From: G965213525 sp965213525
GTDB taxonomy: Bacteria; Actinomycetota; Acidimicrobiia; Acidimicrobiales; Poriferisodalaceae
Direction of reading: 5' to 3'
NCBI GenBank assembly: GCA_965213525.1
Contig: OZ243889.1
Coordinates: forward strand, 2,108,001-2,172,000
DNA: 64,000 nucleotides
This document shows, one piece after another, positions 8,770-17,619 of this stretch. A program made the translations under genes and the position numbers. The notes below the pieces were generated by a model. The model worked only from the letters and a program-made list of their open reading frames with translations, did no database searches and was not told the origin of the DNA. Position 1 is the first letter of the stretch, and the number at the start of each line of letters is the position of its first letter.

Positions 8770-9413
8770 CTCACGTCGGCCCGGGCGAGCAGGCGGTCCA
8801 GGGCGTCGGCGATCTCGTCGGGTTCGACGCCAAAGGGCAGCTCCCAGATCACCTCGCCGTCGTCGTCCACGACGTAGGTGACCGCCGAGTGCTCGATGCC
8901 GTACTGGTCGTCGCCCGGCTCGTGCTCCTCGATGCGGTAGGTCACCCCGAGGCGCTCGACGAGCTCGGCGAGGGTCTCGTCGTCGGGGGCCCGTAGCGCC
9001 CGGTGGTCGTCGAAGAACACCGAGAGGTACCCGGCGATCTCGTCCCCCTCGTCGCGACCTGGGTCGATGGTGACCATCGCCGTGGTCAGGCGTTCCCGCT
9101 CGGCCGCGGGCAGCTCGTCGTAGGCCTCGGCGAGATCTGACATCGTGAGCGGGCACACGTCGGGGCACGACAAGAACCCGACGTAGAGCACCAGCAACCC
9201 CCCGGGCTCGGCCCGCACCGGGAACGGGCTCCCGTCCGGGTCACCGGCGTGGTCGACGACCACGACATCGCCGACCTGGGGCGCCGGTTCTCGCTCGTAC
9301 CCGGCGATCGCCGCTTCGCCATCGCCGCCACAGGCCACCAGCACGACGGCGGCTGCGGCCACGCCGACCAGATGACGAACGACCCCGGTCGACCGCCGGA
9401 CCAGCTCAGCCAT
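8766..9413 (-). CDS. SCO1/SenC copper-delivery lipoprotein
   Basis: This is a thioredoxin-fold copper chaperone that loads the CuA/CuB sites of cytochrome c oxidase. The 215-residue protein has a lipoprotein signal with lipid-attachment Cys28 (VVLVACGG). It has the copper-binding CxxxC pair Cys83/Cys87 (SCPDVCP) and the third ligand His175 (YGIEHSAV). All the residues needed for SCO function are therefore present. The ATG at 9413 lies eight bases inside the upstream PCu(A)C gene. A GTG at 9419 is a less likely alternative. It is the second gene of the copper operon. Confidence 0.93.
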   Translation of the reverse strand: MAELVRRSTGVVRHLVGVAAAAVVLVACGGDGEAAIAGYEREPAPQVGDVVVVDHAGDPDGSPFPVRAEPGGLLVLYVGFLSCPDVCPLTMSDLAEAYDELPAAERERLTTAMVTIDPGRDEGDEIAGYLSVFFDDHRALRAPDDETLAELVERLGVTYRIEEHEPGDDQYGIEHSAVTYVVDDDGEVIWELPFGVEPDEIADALDRLLARADVR

Positions 9414-9909
9414 CCTCACCCGACGTCCCGCCGGCGACGACCTCGACGGGAGCGACGACCTCGGTCGTGCAGCCGTTGTCGAACTCGAGCGACAGGTCGA
9501 CGTCCTCGCCCTCGGCGACGTCGCGCGTGAGCCCCATGATCATCACGTGGAGCCCACCGGGCGCGAGGACGGCCTCCCCGCCGGCCGGGACGGTGATGCC
9601 CGACACCTCCTGCATCGCCATGACGCCGTCGTCGTCCGCTGTCGTCTCGTGCAGCTCGACGGTCTCGCCGAGGTCCGTCGTCGCCGACACCAGCGACACG
9701 TCCTCGCTGCTCTCGTTGCTGATCGTCATGTAGGCCGCAGTGTTCTCCGCGGGCGGCAGGCGCACCATCGTGTCGCCGATCGTCAGGCCGTCACAGGGTT
9801 CGGCGACCGTGGCGGCCACCGACGAGGCGTCATCGAGATCGTCGTCGCCGCAGGCCGACAGGGCCATCGCAGCGACGCCGAACGCCACCGCGACCATGGG
9901 GATCCGCAT
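9406..9909 (-). CDS. PCu(A)C periplasmic copper chaperone lipoprotein
   Basis: This 167-residue lipoprotein has its lipobox at MALSAC (Cys20) and a PCu(A)C (DUF461) domain. The metal site is His87, Met97 or Met99, His121 and Met123. Met99 to His121 keeps the canonical 21-residue gap, while His87 to Met99 is one residue longer than the classic ten. It hands Cu(I) to SCO1 or directly to cytochrome oxidase subunits. It is first in the six-gene operon. The ATG at 9909 is chosen because AGGAG stands just upstream, and the long N-terminal extension seen in the open frame is not protein-like. It shares its domain with the anti-sigma factor downstream. Confidence 0.9.
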   Translation of the reverse strand: MRIPMVAVAFGVAAMALSACGDDDLDDASSVAATVAEPCDGLTIGDTMVRLPPAENTAAYMTISNESSEDVSLVSATTDLGETVELHETTADDDGVMAMQEVSGITVPAGGEAVLAPGGLHVMIMGLTRDVAEGEDVDLSLEFDNGCTTEVVAPVEVVAGGTSGEDG

Positions 9910-10046
9910 CGTGCTCCTCTGCAGGGTTCCCAGGGTGGTCGCCCGGGGCGGCCGCCGAGTTCCGCCGGGTGACGAGCCGTCGGTCACACCGTCCGCCCTA
10001 GGGTCAGCGCCGTGGCGCTGTCGACCGCAGCTGGCACGCTGGCGGC

Positions 10047-11081
10047 GTGGGTTCGACGACGCGTCGGGTGGCGGCCGCACTCGTGATCGCCGTGGTGGCG
10101 GTCGTCGTCGGCGCCGGCCCCGTGGCTGCGGACCCGGCGGTGCCGACCAACTTCACCTCCGCCGTGACCGACGAACCCGAGGGCGTGCAGCTCGACGTCG
10201 TCGGCAACGACGCCTTCGTCGAGATGTCGGTGACCGAAGGCGTCGAGGTGATCGTGCTCGGCTACTACCTCGAGCCCTACCTGCGGGTGAGCGCCTCCGG
10301 GCTGGTCGAGCGCAACGTCCGCTCCCCCGCCACCTACCTCAACGACGACCGGTTCGCCGAGACGAACGCCCCGCCCCGAGCCGACCCCGAGGCCGAGCCG
10401 CGGTGGGATCGGGTGGGCGTCGGCGGCAGCTACGTCTGGCACGACCACCGCACGCACTGGATGCTGTCCGAGGCGCCAGCCTCGACCGACGGCGCCACCG
10501 GTGTGGTGACGATCGAGGACTGGGAGCTGCCGATGGTCGTCGACGGGGTGCGCACGGCCGCCCTCGGACGCCTCGACTGGCACCCCGACAACTCAGCGTG
10601 GGGCTGGTGGGCGGCGGCGGTCGTCGTCGCCGGCACCCTGGCCGTCGCGAGCATCCGGGCACTGCGGTTCGTCGCTCCCGTGGTGCTCGCCATCGCCGCC
10701 CTGGCCCTGGTCGCCGGGACGGTGGCGTGGCTGGCCCAACCAGCAGAGGGCCGGGGGGTCGGCATCGATCTCGTCCTGCCGCTCGCCGCCGTGGTCGCCG
10801 GGGTGGTGGCCGTCGTGGTGCGACCCCTCTTCGCCCGGTGGGCCGCCGCGACGGTGGCCGGGGCCGCCACCGGAGGGTGGGCGCTCGGCCGCCTCGACGT
10901 GTTCGCCCGCCCGTTCCTGCCGACCGATCTCGAGACCCTCGATCGGGCTGCGACCGCCGCCTCGCTCGCCTCGGGGGCGGTGGCGATCGCCAGCGCCCTC
11001 GCCGTGGCCTGGCGCCCGTCGCTGCTGCGCGACCCGGGTGCCCAGGCGGCAGGTCGATCGTCAGGGCCGACCGAGCGCTGA
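10047..11081 (+). CDS. Exported membrane protein with HDHRTHWM motif, unknown function
   Basis: This uncharacterised 344-residue protein has a signal peptide at 1-28 (ending GPVAADPA). A soluble domain of about 150 residues and at least four to five membrane segments (about 190-330) follow. The soluble domain ends in the striking motif YVWHDHRTHWM (His132, His134, His137), which could bind a metal. It is transcribed divergently from the copper operon, 137 bases from the PCu(A)C start, so it probably shares control and a copper-related role. That role is inferred from position only. The start is a GTG at 10047. No family with known function was recognised. Confidence 0.75.
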   Translation: MGSTTRRVAAALVIAVVAVVVGAGPVAADPAVPTNFTSAVTDEPEGVQLDVVGNDAFVEMSVTEGVEVIVLGYYLEPYLRVSASGLVERNVRSPATYLNDDRFAETNAPPRADPEAEPRWDRVGVGGSYVWHDHRTHWMLSEAPASTDGATGVVTIEDWELPMVVDGVRTAALGRLDWHPDNSAWGWWAAAVVVAGTLAVASIRALRFVAPVVLAIAALALVAGTVAWLAQPAEGRGVGIDLVLPLAAVVAGVVAVVVRPLFARWAAATVAGAATGGWALGRLDVFARPFLPTDLETLDRAATAASLASGAVAIASALAVAWRPSLLRDPGAQAAGRSSGPTER

Positions 11082-11333
11082 GCACCGCCGGCGCGCCGCC
11101 CGAGGCGCAGGCTCAGCCGGGCCCGGGCGACGGTACTCGATGATCGTCGAGGGCCGGCCGGCGACGTAGACGACCCGGTCGACCGTGCGCAGCGTCGACG
11201 CGATCGCCGGTGCCAGGCGCGTGCCCTCGTGGCGCCCGCCCCGCTGTCGCCCCGGCCCCTCGGGCCTGCTGTGGACCGTAGCTACGATTGATCCGACCCA
11301 GTGGAACTCCCGCTCACGGGCGGGGTCGGTGCG
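11082..11333. other. Intergenic stretch with a possible coding remnant on the minus strand
   Basis: This 250-base gap lies between convergent genes. On the minus strand, about 11085-11280 reads as a plausible peptide fragment (TVDRVVYVAGRPSTIIEY) with no usable start codon. It may be the end of a decayed gene. Nothing else is recognisable. Confidence 0.3.
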
Positions 11334-13694
11334 TCACCGGATCTGGAAGCGACCGATCGACGTCTTCAGCTGGGCGCTGCTGTCGGCCAGCTCGGTGGCG
11401 GTGGTCCCGAGCTGCTGGGCGGTGGCCGCGGTCTGCTCGCTGATGGCGGCGACCTCACCCGAGGCATCGGCGGTGCGTTGGGCGGCGGAGCGCAGGGCCA
11501 CTGCCCGACCTGAGATGGTGTCGACGTCGGCGGTCACGAGATCTGTCGAGGCGCCGACCGAGGTGATGCGCTCGGCGAGGGCCACGACCGCATCGGAGAT
11601 GCCGGCGAAGGAGCGGCCGGCCTGCTCGGCGACCTGGCGGCCGGCGTCGACCTCTGCTCGACCCTGGGCCATCTCACCGACGGCGTGATCGGTGGCCTGC
11701 GCCATGCGCCCGACGATCTCGCTGATCCGTTCGGTCGACCCCGCTGCTTCCTCGGCCAGGCTCTTGACCTCCTGGGCCACGACGGCGAACCCCCTCCCGG
11801 CCTCACCGGCTCGGGCAGCCTCGATGGCGGCGTTGAGGGCCAAGAGGTTGGTCTGTTCGGCGATCTGGCGGATCAGCTCGAGCGCCTGTTCGACCTCGGT
11901 GCCGTGGGCTGCGAGCTCGTCGACCACCGAGGACGCCGAGTCCATCCGCTCGACGATGCGTCGCATGGCTGCGCCGATGGCGACGACGTCGTCCGAGCCG
12001 GACCGGGCCGTCTGCTGGGCCGTCGCTGACAGCTCGCCGGCGCTGCGCACGAAGTCGTTGGTGGCCCCGATGCCGCCGGCGATCGAGTCGGTGGCGGTGC
12101 CCATCTCGTCGGTCGAGTCGGATTGCTCGGCGGCCAGGACGGCCACCTCGGAGATCATCCCGGCGGTCTGGGTCGAGCTGTCCGCCGTCTCACCGGCTGC
12201 GAAGGCCAGTTCCTTGGCGGCCCGCTCGACGACATCGCTGACCCGCTCGGCGTCGGCGACCATGGTCCGCAGCTCGCCGATCATCCGGGTGACGGCGAGG
12301 CCCACCCGGTCCCGCTCTGACACCGGGTCGACGTCGACGGTCAGATCACCGGCGGCCAGCGAGTCCATGGCGGCGGCCACGGCCCGTTGGCGGGCGACGA
12401 CGGCGCGCAGGGCATCGGCCAGCGTGCCGGTCTCGTCCCCAGCCCGGTGGGTGATGTCGACGTCCAGATCGCCCGTCGCCACCGTCTCGGCCGCGATCGC
12501 CATGGCGGCCACGGGGTCGCCGATGCGGCGTGACATGAGCCACGCCGCCGCGGCGCCGAGGGCGGCGAGCACGACACCGGCCACGATCAGCGCAGCGAGC
12601 ATGGACGACCGCCCGGATTCCAGGGCCGCGAACACGCCGTCGAAGTCCTCGACGTAGGCGCTGGTCAGCACCACCCAGCCCCACGGCTCGTAGTAGGCGA
12701 AGTCGAAGATCGTCTCGGCCGGCGCGTCGTCGCCGAGCTGGGCGACCGTCGCCGACAAGGAGCTGGCCTCACCGGGCTCGAGCTCGACGGCTCGGTCGAG
12801 GATCTCGGCCATCACCGGGTCGCCGTCGACGTCGACGAGATCGGCGGCGTTCTCCCCGTCGAACTGCATGTCCCTCGACAGCACGTACTCGCCCCGTTCG
12901 GGTCCTGACCCGTGGAGGATGGCCACGAAGCCGTTCTCGCCGACCGTTCGCTCGGCCAACGCTTGGCGTACGGCCTCGGCCTCCTGCTCGACGCCGACGT
13001 AGAGGATGCCGATGACCTCGCCCGCGTCGTCGAGGATCGGTTCGTAGGCGGTGACGTACCAGGCGTTGACGACGAACGCCTCGCCCCGGAAGGTCTCGCC
13101 GGACAACACCGTCGACACCACCGGGTTCGGGGTGCCGTCGGGGTTGACCGCCGGAATGTAGGTGCCGGTGGCCCGAGTGCCGTCGAGCTTGGCGACGTTG
13201 GTGGCCACGCGCAGCATGTCGCCTTCGGCGTTCATGCGCTGGAAGACCGTGGCGGTGCCCCCGACGAGATCTTGCGTGGCGTCCACGACGGTGACGCGGT
13301 CCTCGAACGACGACGTGGCGGTGACCGGCTCTCCGCCCACGGTCATCTGGGGCAGCTCGAGCTCGGTGACGTCCTCGGTGTACTGGTCGACCGCGTCCCA
13401 GGCCCAGGTGGCTGCGGGGTCGAGCCCGAACCCACCCGCCTCGACAGCCTGGTCGCGGGCGACGTTGAGATCGCTGTCGACCTTGGCCTGCACGGCGTCG
13501 GCCGAGGTCTCGACGAGATCGTAGGAGACCGAGGTCACCGCCCGGATCTCGGACCGGACCTGTTCGTCGGCGCCCTCGGCGGCGGCGCGCCCGAAGCTGG
13601 CGCTGCGGTCGGCCCCGATCAGCACCAGCGCCACGACGGTGAGGACCACCGCTCCGGCCACGACAGCCATCAGCTTCGATCTGATCGACCTCAC
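11334..13694 (-). CDS. Methyl-accepting chemotaxis protein with Cache sensor domain
   Basis: This transmembrane chemoreceptor has 786 residues. TM1 lies at about 8-27 and a large extracytoplasmic double-Cache-type sensor at about 30-365. The sensor contains PMTYEP-like segments such as NAWYVTAYEPILDDAGEVIG and a second YYEPWGWVVLTS unit. TM2 is at about 365-388, followed by HAMP at about 388-440. The cytoplasmic signalling coiled coil has the diagnostic hairpin tip QTNLLALNAAIEAARAGE near residue 612. It should control CheA/CheW, but no other chemotaxis genes are in this window. The GTG start is supported by AGGAGG upstream. The ligand is unknown, although Cache domains typically bind amino acids or small organic acids. 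Confidence 0.93.
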   Translation of the reverse strand: MRSIRSKLMAVVAGAVVLTVVALVLIGADRSASFGRAAAEGADEQVRSEIRAVTSVSYDLVETSADAVQAKVDSDLNVARDQAVEAGGFGLDPAATWAWDAVDQYTEDVTELELPQMTVGGEPVTATSSFEDRVTVVDATQDLVGGTATVFQRMNAEGDMLRVATNVAKLDGTRATGTYIPAVNPDGTPNPVVSTVLSGETFRGEAFVVNAWYVTAYEPILDDAGEVIGILYVGVEQEAEAVRQALAERTVGENGFVAILHGSGPERGEYVLSRDMQFDGENAADLVDVDGDPVMAEILDRAVELEPGEASSLSATVAQLGDDAPAETIFDFAYYEPWGWVVLTSAYVEDFDGVFAALESGRSSMLAALIVAGVVLAALGAAAAWLMSRRIGDPVAAMAIAAETVATGDLDVDITHRAGDETGTLADALRAVVARQRAVAAAMDSLAAGDLTVDVDPVSERDRVGLAVTRMIGELRTMVADAERVSDVVERAAKELAFAAGETADSSTQTAGMISEVAVLAAEQSDSTDEMGTATDSIAGGIGATNDFVRSAGELSATAQQTARSGSDDVVAIGAAMRRIVERMDSASSVVDELAAHGTEVEQALELIRQIAEQTNLLALNAAIEAARAGEAGRGFAVVAQEVKSLAEEAAGSTERISEIVGRMAQATDHAVGEMAQGRAEVDAGRQVAEQAGRSFAGISDAVVALAERITSVGASTDLVTADVDTISGRAVALRSAAQRTADASGEVAAISEQTAATAQQLGTTATELADSSAQLKTSIGRFQIR

Positions 13695-13861
13695 GCGCCC
13701 TCCTCAGCTTCGTGCTCTGGCTCTGGTCGGCCGATCCATCGCGCACTTGACCGTCGCGCCGATGGGGTCGACGCCGGCCGACGGTCAGCGAGGGCGGGCG
13801 AGGCGGCGGCTGAGGGGCGGGGGACCTGGACGAGCGGTGGAGGGCCGCTACGGTCGCCCGG

Positions 13862-14272
13862 ATGACCGACGAGGCGTTGGCGTCGTTCCGAGCCAGCATC
13901 GACAACATCGATGCTGCGCTCGTGCACCTGCTGGCCGAGCGGTTCAAGGTGACCCAGGCGGTGGGACGCCACAAGGCCACGGTCGGCCTGCCGCCGGCCG
14001 ATCCCGCTCGTGAGGCCGAGCAGATCACCCGGTTGCGGGCGCTGGCCGAACAGGCCGGCCTCGACCCGGTGTTCACCGAGCGGTTCCTGCGGTTCATCGT
14101 GGACGAGGTCATCCGCCACCACCGCCACCTCGCCGCCCGACCGGCGCCGAGCCCGGGGGTGGCACCCGCCTCTGGGGTTGCAGGCGACGGCCCCGGTGCA
14201 GCCACAGACGATGCCCCGGTCGGTGCAAGGGCGGGTGACCGCACCGGTGGCGACGCGGGTTCACCACGTTGA
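13862..14272 (+). CDS. Chorismate mutase (AroQ class)
   Basis: This enzyme converts chorismate to prephenate for phenylalanine and tyrosine synthesis. The all-helical AroQ domain occupies residues 5-95. The active-site residues Arg10, Arg27 and Lys38 are in the same spacing as E. coli Arg11/Arg28/Lys39. The C-terminal 40 residues are a Pro/Ala/Gly-rich tail with no recognisable function. The stop codon overlaps the TTG start of the secreted peptidase gene (TTGA), so the two are probably cotranscribed, though their functions do not obviously connect. The start is an ATG at 13862. Confidence 0.85.
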   Translation: MTDEALASFRASIDNIDAALVHLLAERFKVTQAVGRHKATVGLPPADPAREAEQITRLRALAEQAGLDPVFTERFLRFIVDEVIRHHRHLAARPAPSPGVAPASGVAGDGPGAATDDAPVGARAGDRTGGDAGSPR

Positions 14273-16221
14273 TCGCCCGCCGCCCGCTTGCCGCCCTGCT
14301 CGCTGCGACCGTCGCTGCGGCGATCGCAACGCCGTCAGCCGCAGCCACCCCCGTCATGGCGGGTGTCCCCGCCGCCCACGTCGCGACCCAGGCCGCTCCT
14401 GCGGCCGAGGTGGGTTCAGCGTTGCTGGTGGCGTCGGCCGGAGCGCCCCCTGCACCCACCGCCCGGGGCGTCGCCCCCATCGAACCCGTGGTGGCGATGA
14501 CGGCGACGCCGTCGGGCACCGGGGCCTGGTTGGCCGCCACCGACGGGGGCCTGTTCGCCCTCGGTGACGCCCCGTTCCACGGCTCGATGGGCGGCATCCC
14601 CCTCAACCAACCGGTGGTGGGCATGGGGCCCACCACTTCGGGTGCCGGCTACTGGCTCGTCGCCGCCGACGGCGGCATGTTCGCCTTCGGCGACGCCCCG
14701 TTCCTGGGGTCGATGGGCGCGGTCCCCCTCAACCGACCCATCGTCGGCTTCACACCCACCCCCAGCGGGCAGGGGTACCTGCTGGTGGCCGCCGACGGCG
14801 GCGTGTTCGCCTTCGGTGACGCGGCGTTCTCGGGCAGCCTCGGCGACCGGCCGCCACCCGAGCCGGTGGTCGCCCTCGCCGCGACCCCGAGCGCTCTGGG
14901 CTACTGGCTGGTGACCGCCTCGGGCGAGGTGTTCGCCTTCGGAGACGCCGTCCACCACGGATCCTCGATGGCGGATCGTCGCGACGACCCGGTCGCCGCC
15001 ATCGTCGCCACCCCCAGCGGGGGCGGCTACTGGTTCGTCACCGGAGACGGCGACGTGATCGCGCACGGCGACGCAGCCCCCATCGAGCCCACCCCCGTCG
15101 ACGGTGACGTCGTGGCCGCTGACCGGGTGGGCGAGGGCCTGTGGCTGGCCGCCGACGGCACCGGCCCCTCCCTCAGCGTGTTCCAGCCCCGGGGACTGTC
15201 CCCGACGACCTCGGCGCAGGTGGCGGCCACCCTGGCGGGCTCGGGTGCACGCTCGACGGTGGCGGGCCAGGCGACCTTCGGGTTGACCACGGTGTGGCGA
15301 GGTGGTCGGGCCGTCGCCGCCGCCGGAGGCGACGGCCGCTGGCCCTTCACCGTCGTGGCCGTCGACCCGGCGACGACAGGACCGGTCATCGGGGCCACGG
15401 CCCAGCGTGCCTTGCGTCGCGGCGAGATCGCCCTCGGGCACCGGGCGGCCGCCCTGCGGGGCGTGCAGGTCGGCGACGAGCTCGACGTCATCGGCTACGC
15501 CGGGCGCCGCGCCCGCCTCCGGGTGGGCGTGATCGTCCCCGATGACCGCCTGTCCGGCGACCGCTTCGGCGGCGACCTCATCGACGGTGGCGCCTCGGCC
15601 GCGGTCCGCATCGACGTCGCCGCGAGCCTTGGCCTCGACGAGGGGCGGGTCGTCATCGCCTGGGGGGTCGACGATCTCGAAGCGCTCGGCGACCGGCTCG
15701 ACGGCGCGCTGAGCGACCGGTGGGTGCGGGTCACGACGCCGGCGGATGGACCGAACCCGGGGGCGATCCTCCCCGACGTCGAGCTGGAGCGCCGCCTCGG
15801 TCAGTTGTCGTTCCGCCCCGCCGGGTCGAGCGCAGTGGCCCTGGACCCCCGCTGGGTGGCCGCCGCCATCCGCACCGAACGGGTGCCGATCCTCGGGCGG
15901 GTCACCTGTCACGCCGAGATGCTCGACGACCTGCGTGGGGCGCTCACCGAGATCGTCGATCGGGGCCTCGCCGGGCTCATCCGGGCCGACGAGTACGGCG
16001 GCTGCTGGACCCCCCGCCTGGTCCGCGGCGCCGCCGGCGGCGCGCTGTCCCGCCACGCCTGGGGCCTGGCGGTCGACCTCAACACCCGCACCAACGGCTT
16101 CGGCGCCACCCCGACCATGGACCTGCGAGTGGTCGAGGTGTTCCGCTCGTGGGGCTTCGCCTGGGGAGGGTCCTGGACCCGTCCCGACGGCATGCACTTC
16201 GAGTGGATCGGCGGGCGCTGA
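14269..16221 (+). CDS. Secreted propeller-repeat protein with M15 (VanY-like) peptidase domain
   Basis: This exported 650-residue protein has a signal peptide at 1-26. An N-terminal array of repeated units of about 48 residues follows (about 70-290). Each unit has the pattern PVVGMxxTxSGxGYWLVAADGGxFAFGDAPFxGSxG and is predicted to form a beta-propeller. A linker domain follows. The C-terminal M15_4 D-Ala-D-Ala carboxypeptidase domain has zinc-site motifs SRHAWGLAVDLN (near residue 597) and MHFEW (near 645). The likely role is trimming or binding peptidoglycan outside the membrane. The propeller repeats are typical of Acidimicrobiia secreted proteins. The TTG start at 14269 overlaps the chorismate mutase stop. 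Confidence 0.85.
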   Translation: MIARRPLAALLAATVAAAIATPSAAATPVMAGVPAAHVATQAAPAAEVGSALLVASAGAPPAPTARGVAPIEPVVAMTATPSGTGAWLAATDGGLFALGDAPFHGSMGGIPLNQPVVGMGPTTSGAGYWLVAADGGMFAFGDAPFLGSMGAVPLNRPIVGFTPTPSGQGYLLVAADGGVFAFGDAAFSGSLGDRPPPEPVVALAATPSALGYWLVTASGEVFAFGDAVHHGSSMADRRDDPVAAIVATPSGGGYWFVTGDGDVIAHGDAAPIEPTPVDGDVVAADRVGEGLWLAADGTGPSLSVFQPRGLSPTTSAQVAATLAGSGARSTVAGQATFGLTTVWRGGRAVAAAGGDGRWPFTVVAVDPATTGPVIGATAQRALRRGEIALGHRAAALRGVQVGDELDVIGYAGRRARLRVGVIVPDDRLSGDRFGGDLIDGGASAAVRIDVAASLGLDEGRVVIAWGVDDLEALGDRLDGALSDRWVRVTTPADGPNPGAILPDVELERRLGQLSFRPAGSSAVALDPRWVAAAIRTERVPILGRVTCHAEMLDDLRGALTEIVDRGLAGLIRADEYGGCWTPRLVRGAAGGALSRHAWGLAVDLNTRTNGFGATPTMDLRVVEVFRSWGFAWGGSWTRPDGMHFEWIGGR

Positions 16222-16313
16222 GGCACCCACCGCCCGAGCCGGTCCCCGAGCGAGGACGGGCTGGCTCGACGTAACGTCGGGCCGCACCGATCGATGACGC
16301 GAGGGGAACGACC

Positions 16314-17606
16314 ATGGCGTGGGACTTCGAGACCGACCCGGCGTTCCAGGCCGAGCTCGACTGGGTGGCGAAGTTCGTCACCGAGGAGGTCGAGCCCCTC
16401 CAGCACGTGTTCGCCACCCCGTTCGACACCTCGGACCACCCGATGATGGCGGCGGTGCGGCCGCTGCAACGCCAGGTGCGCGACCGGGGCCTGTGGGCGT
16501 GCCACCTGGGGCCCGAGCTGGGCGGGCAGGGCTTCGGCCAGCTGAAGCTGGCCCTGTTGAACGAACAGCTCGGCCGGGCCTCCTTCGCTCCCCGGGTGTT
16601 CGGGTGCCAGGCGCCGGATTCGGGCAACAGCGAGATCCTCGCCCACTACGGCACGCCCGAGCAGAAGGCTCGTTGGCTGCAACCGCTCCTCGACGGCGAG
16701 ATCGTGTCCTGCTACTCGATGACCGAACCCCACGGCGGCGCCGACCCCACCTCGTTTCGCACCCGGGCCCGCCGCGACGGCGACGAGTGGGTCATCGACG
16801 GCGAGAAGTGGTTCTCGTCCAACGCCCGCTACGCCGACTTCCTCATCGTCATGGTGGTCACCGACCCCGACGTCTCGGCGTACCAGGGCATGTCGATGTT
16901 CATCGTGCCCACCGACACCCCCGGCATCGAGATCATCCGCAACGTCGGCGTGGGCCGAGAGGAGCACCCCGCCCACGCCCACGTCCGCTACGACGAGGTG
17001 CGGGTGCCCGCCGATCACCTGCTGGGCGGGGAGGGTCAGGCGTTCGCGATCGCCCAGACCCGTCTGGGCGGCGGACGCATCCACCACGCCATGCGGACCA
17101 TGGCCCAGGTGCAGCGGGCCTTCGACATGATGTGTGAGCGGGCCCTCAGCCGCCACACCAAGGGCGAGCTGCTCGCCAGCCTGCAGATGACCCAGGAGAA
17201 GATCGCCGACTCCTGGATCGAGATGCAGCAGTTCCGCCTGCTCCTGTTGCGCACGGCCTGGCTGATCGACAAGCACCAGGACTACGTGCGGGTGCGCAAG
17301 GACATCGCTGCGGTCAAGGTGGCGATGCCCAAGATCCTCCACGACGTGGCCGCCCGGGCCGCCCAGCTGCACGGATCGATGGGGGTGAGCTGGGACCTGC
17401 CGCTCATGGACATGATGAGCACCGCGGCCTGGCTGGCGCTGGCCGACGGGCCGACCGAGGTGCACAAGATCACCGTCGCCCGCCAGGTGCTGCGTGACTA
17501 CGAGGCCGGCGACGAGGTGTACCCCCGGGAGTACCTGCCGGCCAAGGAGTCGGCGGCCAGGGCCAAGCTCGCCGACATCATCGAGCTCGAAGCGGCCGGC
17601 GTCTGA
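16314..17606 (+). CDS. Acyl-CoA dehydrogenase (ACAD10/11-like)
   Basis: This FAD-dependent acyl-CoA dehydrogenase has 430 residues, longer than the usual 380-390 and like the ACAD10/11 and FadE-type branches. Visible features include the FAD-contact segment CYSMTEPHGGADPTS. The WVIDGEKWFSSNARYADF strand precedes the beta-barrel. The C-terminal helical FAD-binding region contains RAAQLHGSMGVSWDLPL and LADGPTEVHKITVAR. It oxidises an acyl-CoA to the enoyl-CoA and passes electrons to ETF. Substrate chain length is not evident. The ATG start is preceded by GAGGGGAACG. The S4-domain gene follows after 13 bases. Confidence 0.9.
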   Translation: MAWDFETDPAFQAELDWVAKFVTEEVEPLQHVFATPFDTSDHPMMAAVRPLQRQVRDRGLWACHLGPELGGQGFGQLKLALLNEQLGRASFAPRVFGCQAPDSGNSEILAHYGTPEQKARWLQPLLDGEIVSCYSMTEPHGGADPTSFRTRARRDGDEWVIDGEKWFSSNARYADFLIVMVVTDPDVSAYQGMSMFIVPTDTPGIEIIRNVGVGREEHPAHAHVRYDEVRVPADHLLGGEGQAFAIAQTRLGGGRIHHAMRTMAQVQRAFDMMCERALSRHTKGELLASLQMTQEKIADSWIEMQQFRLLLLRTAWLIDKHQDYVRVRKDIAAVKVAMPKILHDVAARAAQLHGSMGVSWDLPLMDMMSTAAWLALADGPTEVHKITVARQVLRDYEAGDEVYPREYLPAKESAARAKLADIIELEAAGV

Positions 17607-17619
17607 GCCGCATCCCACG

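Noticed and set aside
9910..10046. ECF-type promoter (GGAAC and CGTC boxes) for the copper operon
   Set aside because: Two GGAAC-like sites occur on the minus strand near 9930 and 9963, but no matching -10 element stands at proper spacing.
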